Shown here: positions 34,288 to 43,900 of the stretch, one piece after another
How positions within the stretch are numbered: position 1 is the first letter of the stretch
How the letters are laid out: each line of letters begins with the position of its first letter
Origin: Sorangium cellulosum
GTDB taxonomy: Bacteria; Myxococcota_A; Polyangia; Polyangiales; Polyangiaceae
Assembly (NCBI RefSeq): GCF_004135735.1
Contig: NZ_CP012670.1
Coordinates: forward strand, 9,371,501 to 9,435,500
Reading direction: 5' to 3'
Length of the DNA stretch: 64,000 nt
Program-made: the position numbers and the translations under genes
Notes under the pieces: generated by a model
The model's database searches: none
Told to the model about the DNA's origin: nothing
Seen by the model: the letters and a program-made list of their open reading frames with translations, nothing else

Positions 34288-37200
34288 ATGAGCCATATGG
34301 GTGTTACGAACGGGGCTGGGGCCAGAGGGGCGGTGCCGGGGTTGCCGGGTGGAGCCCGCGGCGAAGAGAACGCGGCGGTCCCGCCGCTGGTGCCGTCTCA
34401 CGTCCTCTCGGGCAAGCGGCTCGTGGTGGTCGGAGGCACCGGGTTCCTCGGCAAGGTCTGGCTGGCCATGCTGCTCGCGAGGTTCCCCGAGATCGCGCAC
34501 ATCTACCTGCTCGTCCGGGCCAAGGGGGACCAGTCGCCCGAGGAGCGCTTCTGGTCGCAGATCGCGACCTCGCCGGTGTTCGATCCGATCCGCGAGCAGC
34601 ACCCGGGCCCCGCCTTCGAGGAGTACCTCCGGCAGAAGGTGACCCCGATGAACGGCAACGTCGGCCTGCCGATGCTCGGGCTCGGCGACCGCGTGGGGGA
34701 GCTCACCGGCCAGATCGCGGCGGTCGTGAACGTGGCCGGCGTCGTCGACTTCAACCCCCCGCTCGACGAGGCCCTCGAGGTCAACGCGTTCGGCGTCAGC
34801 AACCTCGTCGAGCTCGGGCGGGCGCTCGGCGCCAGGGTGATGCACACGAGCACCTGCTTCGTCGCGGGGTACCGCTCCGGCCTCATCGAGGAGAACCCCC
34901 CGGCCGAGATCCCCTTCCCCCGCGCCGCGGGCGAGACGTGGTTCGGCGCCGCCTGCCCGAAGCGGACGCTCGATCGCTCCCACTGGGATCCGCAGCGCGA
35001 GATCAGCGAGTGCCTCGACCTCGTGAAGCAGGCGCGCCAGCGGTGCGAGGACGCCTTCCGGCAGAGCGCCTTCCTCGACGAGGCCAAGGCCAACCTCGCG
35101 GCGCGCGGCGAGCCGTGCCGCGGCAGCGCGCTCGAGAACGAGCTCACCCGGGTCAAGCGCAAGTTCATCAAGGACCGGCTCGTCGAGGCCGGCAAGGAGC
35201 GCGCGCTCTTCTGGGGGTGGACCAACATCTACACCTACACGAAGAGCATCGGCGAGCAGGTGCTCGCGAGCTCCGGGCTGCCGTTCACCATCGTCCGGCC
35301 CGCCGTCGTCGAGACCGCCGTCGAGTTCCCGTTCTGCGGCTGGAACGAGGGGATCAACACCTCGGCGCCCTACCTCTACCTCGCCTCCAAGGGGCAGGTG
35401 CAGTTCCCCGGCGACCACGACGTGCGGCTCGACCTCATCCCGGTCGACATGGTCGCGAGCGGCATGATCGCCTCGCTCTGCGAGCTCATCGAGGGGCGCG
35501 CGCCCGCGGTGTACCAGTACGGGACGACCGACACGAACGGCTGCCGGGTGACGCGCTACCTGGAGCTCGCCGGGCTCTACAAGCGGCGGCAGGTGTTCGA
35601 GGGGAAGAAGACCGCGCTGTTCGACGTCGTGTCGTCGCGCTTCGAGCCGCGGGGCCTGACCAAGCAGCAGTACGGCGCGCACGGCGCGCGCGCCATCGAG
35701 GGCGCGCTCCGCGGCCTGGGCAGCCTGCTCAAGGCGGCCAGCGTGGGCCCCGCCGCGGCCGTCCTCAAGCCGGCGTCGGCCGCGCTGGAGGGCGCCGCCA
35801 GGGCCGAGCAGAAGACGGCCTCCCTCCTCGAGGTGTTCATGCCGTTCGTCGCGGAGGCGGACTGGGTCTTCTCCTGCGCCAACACGCGCGCGGCGATGGC
35901 CCGCATGCCGCCCGAGGAGCGGGCGCGCTTCACCTGGGAGCCGGAGAAGATCGACTGGCGCGACTACATCTTCAGGGTCCACCTCCCCGGCCTGGAGAAG
36001 TGGGCCTTCCCGCTCATGGAGCAGATGCTCCGCCGCGAGATCAAGCCGCTCCGGGCCTACGACAGCCTCGTCGACCTGCTCGACGAGATCGCCGAGCGCC
36101 ACGATCACGCGCTCGCCCTGCAGCAGATCGAGCAGGACGGGCTGTCGCGCACGAGCTACCGCGAGCTCCGCGACGCGGCGTGCAGGACGGCCGCGCGCCT
36201 CGCCGCGCTCGGCGTGCGCCACGGCGACCGCGTGGCGCTCTCCGGCGCGAACCAGCCGTCGTGGCCCGTCGCGTACTTCGGCATCCTCCGCGCGGGCGCC
36301 GTGGCCGTGCCCGTCGATCCGGGGCTCGACGCGAAGGCGTTCGCGGACGTCGTCCGCGCGTCGACGGCGAGGGTCGTCCTCTGGGACCGCCGCGTCGAGG
36401 AGCGCCTCGGCGCGGCCGTGCGCGAGGCGCTGCCCGAGCTCCACGCCTTCGACCTGGCCGGCTTCCCCGACGGCCACGCGGGCGACCTGGGCCCGGCCTC
36501 GGGCGACGGGCTCGCGCCCCCCGACGTGCGCCTGGGCAAGGACGACGTCGCCAGCGTCGTCTTCACGAGCGGCACGACCGGCGAGCCGAAGGGCGTCCTG
36601 CTCACGCACGGCAACTTCACGGCGCTGCTCGCCTCCCTCGCCCCGCTCTTCCCGCTCACGGCGCGCGACCGCGTGCTCAGCGTGCTGCCGCTCCACCAGA
36701 CCTTCGAGGTCACCTGCGGCCTGCTGCTGCCGCTGTCGCAGGGCGCGCGGGTCATCTACCTCGACGAGCTCGCGAGCGACCGGCTGGGCGACCGCCTGGG
36801 CGAGGGGCTGAAGAGGGCGCGCGTCACGGCGATGGTCGGCGTGCCGGCGCTCTGGCAGATGCTGGAGCGCAGGATCGTCGCCGGCGTGAAGGAGCAGGGG
36901 CCCGCCGCGGCGGCCGCATTCAGCTGGGCGATGGAGCTGAACCGCATGCTCGGCAAGCGCCTGGGGCTGAACGCGGGGCGGCTCTTCTTCGGCAGCGTCC
37001 ACGACGCGCTCGGCGGCAACGTCCGCTTCCTGATCTCCGGCGGCGCGGCGCTCCCGAAGGACACGGCCGCGGTGTTCAAGGGCCTCGGCCTGCCGCTCGC
37101 GGAGGGCTACGGCCTGACCGAGGCAGCGCCGCTCCTCACCGTCGCCAGGCCCTCGCCGGCCGGGTCGCCGGGGCACGTCGGCAAGCCGATCCCGGGCGTG

Positions 37201-38892
37201 CAGCTCAGGATCGCGAGCCCGGACGCGAGCGGCGTCGGCGAGGTGCTCGCGCGGGGCCCCAACGTCATGAAGGGCTACGCCGGCGCCGCCGACGCGACCC
37301 AGGCGGCGCTCGACGCGGACGGGTGGCTGCACACGGGCGACCTCGGCAAGCTCGACAAGCAGGGGCGGCTCATCCTCGTCGGCCGGCAGCACGAGGTCAT
37401 CGTCGTGAAGGGCGAGCACGTGTACCCCGACGAAGTCGAGCGCCTGCTCGGCAAGGTCGAGCACGTCCGGGAGCTCGCGATCGTCGGCGTCGACGGCGGC
37501 CGCGGCGGCGATCATCAGGTCGCCTGCCTCGCCGTCCCCAGGGCGCCGGAGGCCGGCGACGACGCCGACGACGAGGCGGCCCTGCGCGCGGCGCAGCACG
37601 AGCGCGCGCTCGAGGCGCTCCGGACGGCGATCCAGGCGCTGCCGAAGCCGAGCCAGCCCACGGTCGTGCACCTCCAGGAGGCCGACCTGCCGCGCACCGC
37701 GTCCGGGCAGGTGAAGCGCGCCGAGGTGAAGGCGATCCTCACGCGCCTCGCGGCGGAGGCCTCGGCGGCGACCGCCGAGGCCTCCGCCGCGACCCCGGCG
37801 CACGACGCCGGCGCGGCGCCCCCGGGGCCGAGGGTGAAGCCGGGAGAGGAGCCCATCTACATCCCCCGCCCGGTGGCCGACTTCGCCAAGCACTGGATGA
37901 ACAAGGTCCAGTCCGGCTTCTACGGGAACGTGATGCGCCCGAAGGTCTACGGGCGCGCGTTCATCCCGCACAACCGGCACACGATCGTCGTCTCGAACCA
38001 CGCGAGCCACCTCGACATGGGGCTCGTGAAGTACGCGCTGGGCAGCTACGGCGACGGCATCGTCTCGCTGGCCGCGCAGGACTACTTCTTCGAGGGCAAC
38101 CGCTGGCGGCGCGCCTACTTCGAGAACCTCACGAACCTCGCGCCGTTCGACCGCAAGGGCGGCCTCCGCACGGCGCTGCGGCAGACCGGCGAGATCCTGG
38201 ACAGCGGGCGGACCGTGCTGCTCTTCCCCGAGGGCACGCGCAGCCCCGACGGCGCCATCCTGGAGTTCAAGCCGGCGATCGGGCACCTCGCGCTCACGCA
38301 CGGGGTGGACATCCTGCCGCTCTACCTCGGCGGGACCTACGAGGCGCTCCCCAAGGGGCGCACCGTCCCGATCCGCCGCGACCTGCTCGCCCGCATCGGG
38401 CCGCCGCTCGAGATCGCCGACCTGCGCCGCCTCACCGCCGGGATGAAGTACGCGGTCGCCTGCCGCAAGGTCGCGGAGCTCACCCAGCTCGCCGTGATCA
38501 AGCTGCGGGACGGGGGCGCCCTCGACCTGCGCCGGGTCGAGAGCATCGACCAGGCCGCCGGGACGAAGGAGCACCCGCTCACGCTCCTGTTCCGCGAGCT
38601 CGAGGGCAAGTACGTGGCGGGGCGGGTCACGCAGCCGATCACCTACTACGTCACGCTCGGGAACGAGGACGAGGCGAAGTGGACGCTGCGGATCGATCCG
38701 GGCGGCTGCGAGGCGCGGGTCGGCAAGCCGAGCCAGCAGGCGGACTGCGTGCTCAAGACGACGCCCGAGATCTTCACCAAGATCGTCCGCGAGGCCTACA
38801 CGCCGAGCCCGATGGAGTTCATGACGGGCCTCGTGAAATCGAACGACATCTCCCTCCTGCAGACCTTCCAGAAGGTGTTCGACCTCGCATGA
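34288..38892 (+). CDS. elbD: ElbD-like multidomain enzyme: acyl-CoA reductase, AMP-ligase, acyltransferase, SCP2
   Basis: 1,534 residues in one chain. An alcohol-forming fatty acyl-CoA reductase comes first: VVVGGTGFLGKVWLAMLLAR near 45, active-site YTYTK near 315, and the FAR C-terminal region to about 580. An adenylation domain follows: FTSGTTGEPKGVLLTHGN near 759, YGLTEAAP near 940, GWLHTGDLG near 1012. Then a PlsC-type acyltransferase with NHASHLDMG near 1237 and FPEGTRSPDG near 1312. It ends with an SCP2 sterol-carrier-like domain of about 95 residues. This order is that of ElbD, described in Myxococcus xanthus and Stigmatella aurantiaca for ether-lipid synthesis and development. The adenylation motif normally written SGKxxR is SGQVKR. 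The ATG at 34288 has TGGAG upstream. The stop overlaps the next start (ATGA). Confidence 0.92.
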   Translation: MSHMGVTNGAGARGAVPGLPGGARGEENAAVPPLVPSHVLSGKRLVVVGGTGFLGKVWLAMLLARFPEIAHIYLLVRAKGDQSPEERFWSQIATSPVFDPIREQHPGPAFEEYLRQKVTPMNGNVGLPMLGLGDRVGELTGQIAAVVNVAGVVDFNPPLDEALEVNAFGVSNLVELGRALGARVMHTSTCFVAGYRSGLIEENPPAEIPFPRAAGETWFGAACPKRTLDRSHWDPQREISECLDLVKQARQRCEDAFRQSAFLDEAKANLAARGEPCRGSALENELTRVKRKFIKDRLVEAGKERALFWGWTNIYTYTKSIGEQVLASSGLPFTIVRPAVVETAVEFPFCGWNEGINTSAPYLYLASKGQVQFPGDHDVRLDLIPVDMVASGMIASLCELIEGRAPAVYQYGTTDTNGCRVTRYLELAGLYKRRQVFEGKKTALFDVVSSRFEPRGLTKQQYGAHGARAIEGALRGLGSLLKAASVGPAAAVLKPASAALEGAARAEQKTASLLEVFMPFVAEADWVFSCANTRAAMARMPPEERARFTWEPEKIDWRDYIFRVHLPGLEKWAFPLMEQMLRREIKPLRAYDSLVDLLDEIAERHDHALALQQIEQDGLSRTSYRELRDAACRTAARLAALGVRHGDRVALSGANQPSWPVAYFGILRAGAVAVPVDPGLDAKAFADVVRASTARVVLWDRRVEERLGAAVREALPELHAFDLAGFPDGHAGDLGPASGDGLAPPDVRLGKDDVASVVFTSGTTGEPKGVLLTHGNFTALLASLAPLFPLTARDRVLSVLPLHQTFEVTCGLLLPLSQGARVIYLDELASDRLGDRLGEGLKRARVTAMVGVPALWQMLERRIVAGVKEQGPAAAAAFSWAMELNRMLGKRLGLNAGRLFFGSVHDALGGNVRFLISGGAALPKDTAAVFKGLGLPLAEGYGLTEAAPLLTVARPSPAGSPGHVGKPIPGVQLRIASPDASGVGEVLARGPNVMKGYAGAADATQAALDADGWLHTGDLGKLDKQGRLILVGRQHEVIVVKGEHVYPDEVERLLGKVEHVRELAIVGVDGGRGGDHQVACLAVPRAPEAGDDADDEAALRAAQHERALEALRTAIQALPKPSQPTVVHLQEADLPRTASGQVKRAEVKAILTRLAAEASAATAEASAATPAHDAGAAPPGPRVKPGEEPIYIPRPVADFAKHWMNKVQSGFYGNVMRPKVYGRAFIPHNRHTIVVSNHASHLDMGLVKYALGSYGDGIVSLAAQDYFFEGNRWRRAYFENLTNLAPFDRKGGLRTALRQTGEILDSGRTVLLFPEGTRSPDGAILEFKPAIGHLALTHGVDILPLYLGGTYEALPKGRTVPIRRDLLARIGPPLEIADLRRLTAGMKYAVACRKVAELTQLAVIKLRDGGALDLRRVESIDQAAGTKEHPLTLLFRELEGKYVAGRVTQPITYYVTLGNEDEAKWTLRIDPGGCEARVGKPSQQADCVLKTTPEIFTKIVREAYTPSPMEFMTGLVKSNDISLLQTFQKVFDLA

Positions 38893-39890
38893 GCCGCTAC
38901 CTCGTCACCGGCGCCACCGGTTTCCTGGGTTCGCACCTCGTCGCGGAGCTCCGCGGGGCAGGCCACGAGGTCGTGGCGCTCTGCCGGACGGAGGCGCCCG
39001 CGCTCGCCGGGGAGGGCGCCCTCGTCCGCCGCGGGGACGTGCTCGACGCGGCGTCGGTCCGCGCCGCCGCCGAGGGCTGCGAGGGGCTCTTCCACTGCGC
39101 CGGGCGCGTCTCGCGGCGCCGCGAGGACGCCGAGCTGCTCTACCGGATCCACGTCGAGGGGACGAAGATCACCCTCGACGCGTGCCGCGACGCGGGCGTG
39201 AAGCGCGCGGTGATCGCGAGCACGAGCGGCGTCGTCGCGGTGAGCCGGGATCCGAACGACATCCGCGACGAGACGGCCGAGCCGCCGATCGATCTCCTCG
39301 CCCGCTGGCCGTACTACCGCTCGAAGCTCTACGCCGAGCGCGCGGCCCTCGATCGCAACGGCCCGGGCTTCGAGGTCGTCGCCGTCAACCCGAGCATCCT
39401 GCTCGGCCCGGGCGACGTCCACGGCGCCTCGACGGGGGACGTGGTGAGCTTCCTCGAGCGCCGCCTGCCCTTCGTCCCGGCGGGCGGCCTCTCCTTCGTC
39501 GACGCCCGCGACGCGGCGCACGGCATGGTGCTGGCGATGGAGAAGGGCCGCCCGGGCGAGCGCTACCTGCTCGGCGCGGCCAACATGAGCCTGGAGGTCT
39601 TCTTCCGCCGGCTCTCGCGCATCTCGGGCGTCCCGGCCCCCGCCCTGCGGCTCCCGCGGAGCGTCGCGCTGGCGAAGGCGGGCGCGCACCTCATCGAGCA
39701 GGCGCGGAAGCGGCTGCCGATCGATCTGCCGGTGGATCCGGTGTCGGCGGAGATGGGCCAGCACTTCTGGTACCTCGACGCGACCAAGGCCCGGCGCGAG
39801 CTCGACTGGACGCCGCGCGACCCGCTGGAGACGCTGGCGGACACGGTCGCGGACCTGCGCGCGCGGGGCGTGGTCTGGCCGCAGGGGTGA
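38889..39890 (+). CDS. NAD(P)-dependent epimerase/dehydratase-type reductase of the elbD operon
   Basis: 333 residues with an extended SDR fold: YLVTGATGFLGSHLVAELRG at the N-terminus, catalytic YYRSK (Tyr-x3-Lys) in DLLARWPYYRSKLYAERAAL, VNPSILLGPGD, and the C-terminal WYLDATKARRELDWTPRDP. This is the dihydroflavonol reductase/UDP-galactose epimerase-like group, which reduces or oxidises ketone and alcohol substrates including lipid intermediates. It overlaps elbD by 4 bp, so coupled translation and a role in the same pathway are likely; the exact substrate is unknown. Confidence 0.85.
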   Translation: MSRYLVTGATGFLGSHLVAELRGAGHEVVALCRTEAPALAGEGALVRRGDVLDAASVRAAAEGCEGLFHCAGRVSRRREDAELLYRIHVEGTKITLDACRDAGVKRAVIASTSGVVAVSRDPNDIRDETAEPPIDLLARWPYYRSKLYAERAALDRNGPGFEVVAVNPSILLGPGDVHGASTGDVVSFLERRLPFVPAGGLSFVDARDAAHGMVLAMEKGRPGERYLLGAANMSLEVFFRRLSRISGVPAPALRLPRSVALAKAGAHLIEQARKRLPIDLPVDPVSAEMGQHFWYLDATKARRELDWTPRDPLETLADTVADLRARGVVWPQG

Positions 39891-39904
39891 CGCGGCGGCG
39901 CGGG

Positions 39905-40822
39905 TCAGCCCGCCCGGCGGAGCGGGGTCGGCGGGAACAGGTCCTTCATCTCGAGCGGCAGCTGACCCCGGAAGCCCTCGATCTCCCCGGCGGACACGCT
40001 GTCCGCGACCGCCTCGCAGATCGACTGGAGCACGAAGCTGGCCGCCTCGCGGTCCATCTGCAGCTCGCGCGCGACCGCCTCCTCGATGGTGTCCGTGGTG
40101 ATGCGCTTGTCCGGCCCGTCGAGGAACGGATCGAGCGACGGGTGGAGCCTGGAAGGGAGCTGCGCGATGAGGTGCCGCGCCTCCTGGGGTGTCACCCGGC
40201 GGCACAGGTGGCCGAGGACGATCTGCAGCGCGAGCTCCGCGCGGTCGCGCTGCTGGAGGCCGCTGTGCCGCTCGACCGCGCGGAGCAGCCGGCCGTAGGC
40301 GTTGTCCGCCCGCGCCTTGCGCCGGGTGATGGATCGCACCGGGCGCGAGATCTCCGGGCGCGCGGGCTCCCCCGGGTGCGTCGCGCCCTCGGGCTTGAAC
40401 CGGGCGGCCACCTCGAGCTGCGCCCTCACGACGGCTCCGGCGGCCTGCGCGTCGATGACCCCGTCGGCCAGCAGATCGTCGAGCGTGACCAGCCCGACGG
40501 GCCGGCCGTTCTCGGTGATCGGCACGCGCCGACACGCACGCTCGCGCATCGTGCGCACGGCGTCCTCGACCGACGCGCTCACCTCGAGGGCCGCGACGTC
40601 GTCCGACATGATGTCGTGCAGCGGTGTGCTGCGCGCGTCGAGCTCGCCTGCCACGACCTCGATCGCGATGTCGCGGTCGGTCACGATGCCGGCGAGCTGT
40701 TGCGTGTCGTGGACCAGGATGGCGCCGACGTGGTTGTCGACCATCGCCCTGACGGCCTCGTAGGCGGTCGAGCGCGGGCTCAGGACGATCATCCGCGACC
40801 GGCGGTACTTTTCGAGCGACAT
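39905..40822 (-). CDS. CBS-pair protein with DUF2267
   Basis: 305 residues. Two CBS domains: residues about 5-65 (MIVLSPRSTAYEAVRAMVDN, LAGIVTDRDIAIEVVAGEL) and about 70-125 (DIMSDDVAALEVSASVEDAV, GRPVGLVTLDDLLADGV). The last 150 residues are a helical DUF2267-like domain (ERHSGLQQRDRAELALQIVL, GHLCRRVTPQEARHLIAQLP). CBS pairs bind adenosine nucleotides and sense energy state. The ATG at 40822 is chosen over an upstream start with atypical composition. Convergent with the elbD operon. Confidence 0.88.
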   Translation of the reverse strand: MSLEKYRRSRMIVLSPRSTAYEAVRAMVDNHVGAILVHDTQQLAGIVTDRDIAIEVVAGELDARSTPLHDIMSDDVAALEVSASVEDAVRTMRERACRRVPITENGRPVGLVTLDDLLADGVIDAQAAGAVVRAQLEVAARFKPEGATHPGEPARPEISRPVRSITRRKARADNAYGRLLRAVERHSGLQQRDRAELALQIVLGHLCRRVTPQEARHLIAQLPSRLHPSLDPFLDGPDKRITTDTIEEAVARELQMDREAASFVLQSICEAVADSVSAGEIEGFRGQLPLEMKDLFPPTPLRRAG

Positions 40823-40924
40823 GACGGGAGCCCCTCCCCTGGGCAGCGTGGGTACGTGCGTGCGCCCCAGCACGACTAGCCAGAACGGTACCAACCTGGG
40901 CCGCGACGGCTCGAGGGGACGCGC

Positions 40925-43900
40925 TCAGCGCGCCCGCCCGGCGCCGCTGCCCTGGCGGCCTCGGCCGTCCGAGGGCACGAGCCGCACCATCCGGTGCAGG
41001 AGGCCGTCGACCCGCTGCAGCCAGCCGCGCCAGGCGGCGTACTGAGCCACCGGGATGGTCGAGCGATCGACGACCACGCGCTCCTTCACCACCACCGCGT
41101 CCTTGCCCGGCACCCTCTCGAACGTGAGCGTCGCGCGGCCGAACTCGCCGCCGTCCTCGTCGCCCCCGGGCGGGAGCTCGGCGAACGTGTAGCCCGCGGG
41201 CGCGACGATCGTGATCGTCCGGTGGTGGTGGCGTGGCGCGAGGCTCGGCGGGAGCACCACCGGCAGCGCGCGCTTCACGAGCGGCGCGAGCTGCGACGTC
41301 AGCGTGGAGGTGCCCGCGAGGGGCACCGCGAGCTCCGCGCCCTCGCGGCGCGCGAGCCCCTCGGAGCGCGCCTCGAACGCGAGCGACGCCGCCCCCTGCG
41401 GGAGATCGGCCCGGAACGTCACCTCCGGCTTCACCTGGATGGTCGGGAACCAGCCGTACGCGAGGTACTGCTCGACCCACTGCGCGCGCGCGTCGGCCTC
41501 GGCCAGGTTCGACCGGAGCTCGAACGCCGCGTCGCCGATGTGCCGCTCCCTCGCCGCGAGCTCGCCGGCGCCGGTCGGGTGCAGCGCGATCGTCCACGCG
41601 GCGTCGACGCCGTGGTCGGCGGGCGAGCTCGCCGGCGTCTCGACGATCCTCGGCGGCCCGTCGTCGACGAACAGCGCGAGCGTGCGCGCGTCCATCGCCG
41701 GCAGCGGGCCGAGCCGGCTCTGCGGGCTCGTCGCGTCGAGCCACAGGCCGGGCGCCCCCCCCTTGCCCGGGAGGTACGCGATGCCGTGATCGAACGCCGG
41801 GATGGCCGCCACCTCGCTCCGCAAGAGCGACGGCTGGCCCGTGTAGCGCGTCTGCACCAGCACCTCCGTCGCCTCGATGCCGATCGACTTGAGCAGCGTG
41901 ATCAGCAGCATCGCCTTGTCGTCGCAGTCGCCCTGGCGCCGGGCCAGGAGCTCCTGCGGCCGGTTCGGCAGCCACCACTCGCCCGACACGAAGTTCACGT
42001 AGCGGATGTCGTCCGCCACGAAGTCGAAGAGCGCCCGCAGCTTGTCCTCGCGCGTCACCTTGCCCTTCGTGAGCTCGGCGGCGAGCCGCCGGACCTGGTC
42101 GTCGGGCTCCGTGAAGCCCGCGACCGCGCCCCGGTACCACTCCCGGAAGTCGTGCCAGCCGTGGAACGTCGACCCCACGACGACCGGCAGCACCTCCGCG
42201 AGGTGCGGGGCGAGCGGCTCCTCGGGCACCTCGGGCGGGTCGTCCCAGATGAACCGCGTCACCTCGCGGCCCTCCTCCTCGGACCGGAGCACCCGCTCCG
42301 CCTTGCCGTTCAGGACATCGATCGCCAGCGGGTCGCTCTTCGGCGAGTCGACGACGACCTCGTTGTAGAGGATCGGCCGCGTGTCGGTCGAGCCGACGTA
42401 GTCGATGAAGTAGAACGGCGCGTCGCCGCGGCGGCCGACGGGGCCCGGCGTCCAGGAGCGCACCGCGACCTCGACCACGTCGCCCGTCCTGAGCCTGGGC
42501 CACCGTACGAACGGCCTCGCCCCGCCCGAGCCCTGCTCGTCGGGCTGCGCCACCGAGCCGTCCTTGCGGTGGACGCGCGCGAAGAGCAGCTCGGTCTGCG
42601 CGCCCTCGGTGGGGATGTCGCGCTCGTAGAGCTCCTGATCCGAGCGCGGCTCGATGACGATCTCGCGCGCGTAGTGCATGAGCTGCGAGACGCGCTTGTC
42701 CGGGTGGTAGGTCACGACGCGCACCCAGTGGAGCTGCCGATCGGCCACCTCCCCGACCTTCGCCGGGGCCCCTCGCGCCCGCGCGAGGAAGATCTCGGGC
42801 GCGACGAGGTGCCGCTCGTCGCGCATGCGCCGCCGGCCGGGCGCGGAGGGCGAGCCCTCGCCGAGGCGGAGGGCGAGCTCCGCCCGGAGGAGCGGGTCGC
42901 CCGGCGCGAGGTCGCGCGCGCGCGCGAGCGCGGCGTTCGCCGCGGCCGCCCACGGGCCGCCCGCCGTGCCCTGCCGCGCCGCGGCGAGCGACCGGAACGC
43001 GCCGGGCTGGTTCGGCGCGATGTGGGTGGCGTAGGACAGCACCTCGCGCGCCCACGCGCCGCGGCCCGCGTCGTGGAGCGCGCGGCCGATGCGGATCACG
43101 TCCTCGGCCGACGTCTGCTGCGCGAGCGCGCGGGCCGCCGCCACCTCCAGCGCGGCGCCGCCCTGGTGCTCGAACGCGAGCACATAGGGCGCGCCCCGCG
43201 ACTCGGGCGCGATCTCGGCGAGCCGCTGCGCGGCCCGGAGCTCGAGGGCAGGGTCCCGCCGGGCCGCGGCCGCGATCTCCTGCCAGACGACGACCGGGGT
43301 CCGGCCCTTGTGCTGGCGCTCGATCGCGAGCAGCTCCTCGAGCGCCGCCCGGCCGAGCCCCGACGGCGCGAGCTCCTTCTTGACGAGCGCCCTGAGGACG
43401 CGCGCCTCGGGATCGCGCGCCGAGCGCAGCGGCTGCTCGCGCAGCGCCGCGGCCGCCCAGTCGACCCGGCCCGACGCGAGGTGGGCGGCGACGAGCCTGC
43501 GCTGCGCGAAGGCCGCCGAGGCGCGGTCCTTCTCGGTGAGGCCGCGGGCGCGCGCGGCCTCGAGCCAGCCGCTGCGGTTCGCGCCGAACGGGGACACCCA
43601 CCCCGCCATCGCGAGCGCGTCCGGGGACACCTCCGGCGCCCGCGTCACGCGATCGAGCAGCCCGGGCGCGCGCGGCGATCGCTGATCGTCCGCGCCCCCG
43701 AGCGTGCGCACCACGGCGGCCGAGAGGACTTGATCCAGCGGATCGCTCGCGCCGACGTCGAGCGCCCTGTCGAGCGCCGTCTTGACGACGGTCACGCTCG
43801 AGGGCGCCGCCGGGGGCGCCCGGAGCGGCGAGAGATCCGACGAGGTCGGGAGCGGCGCCGGGCGGCGCTGCTCGTCGGTGAAGCGCACGCGGACCCGCCC

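Noticed and set aside
34135..38574. Minus-strand frame of about 1,480 codons antisense to elbD
   Set aside because: Antisense to a clearly conserved multidomain enzyme; no protein motifs.
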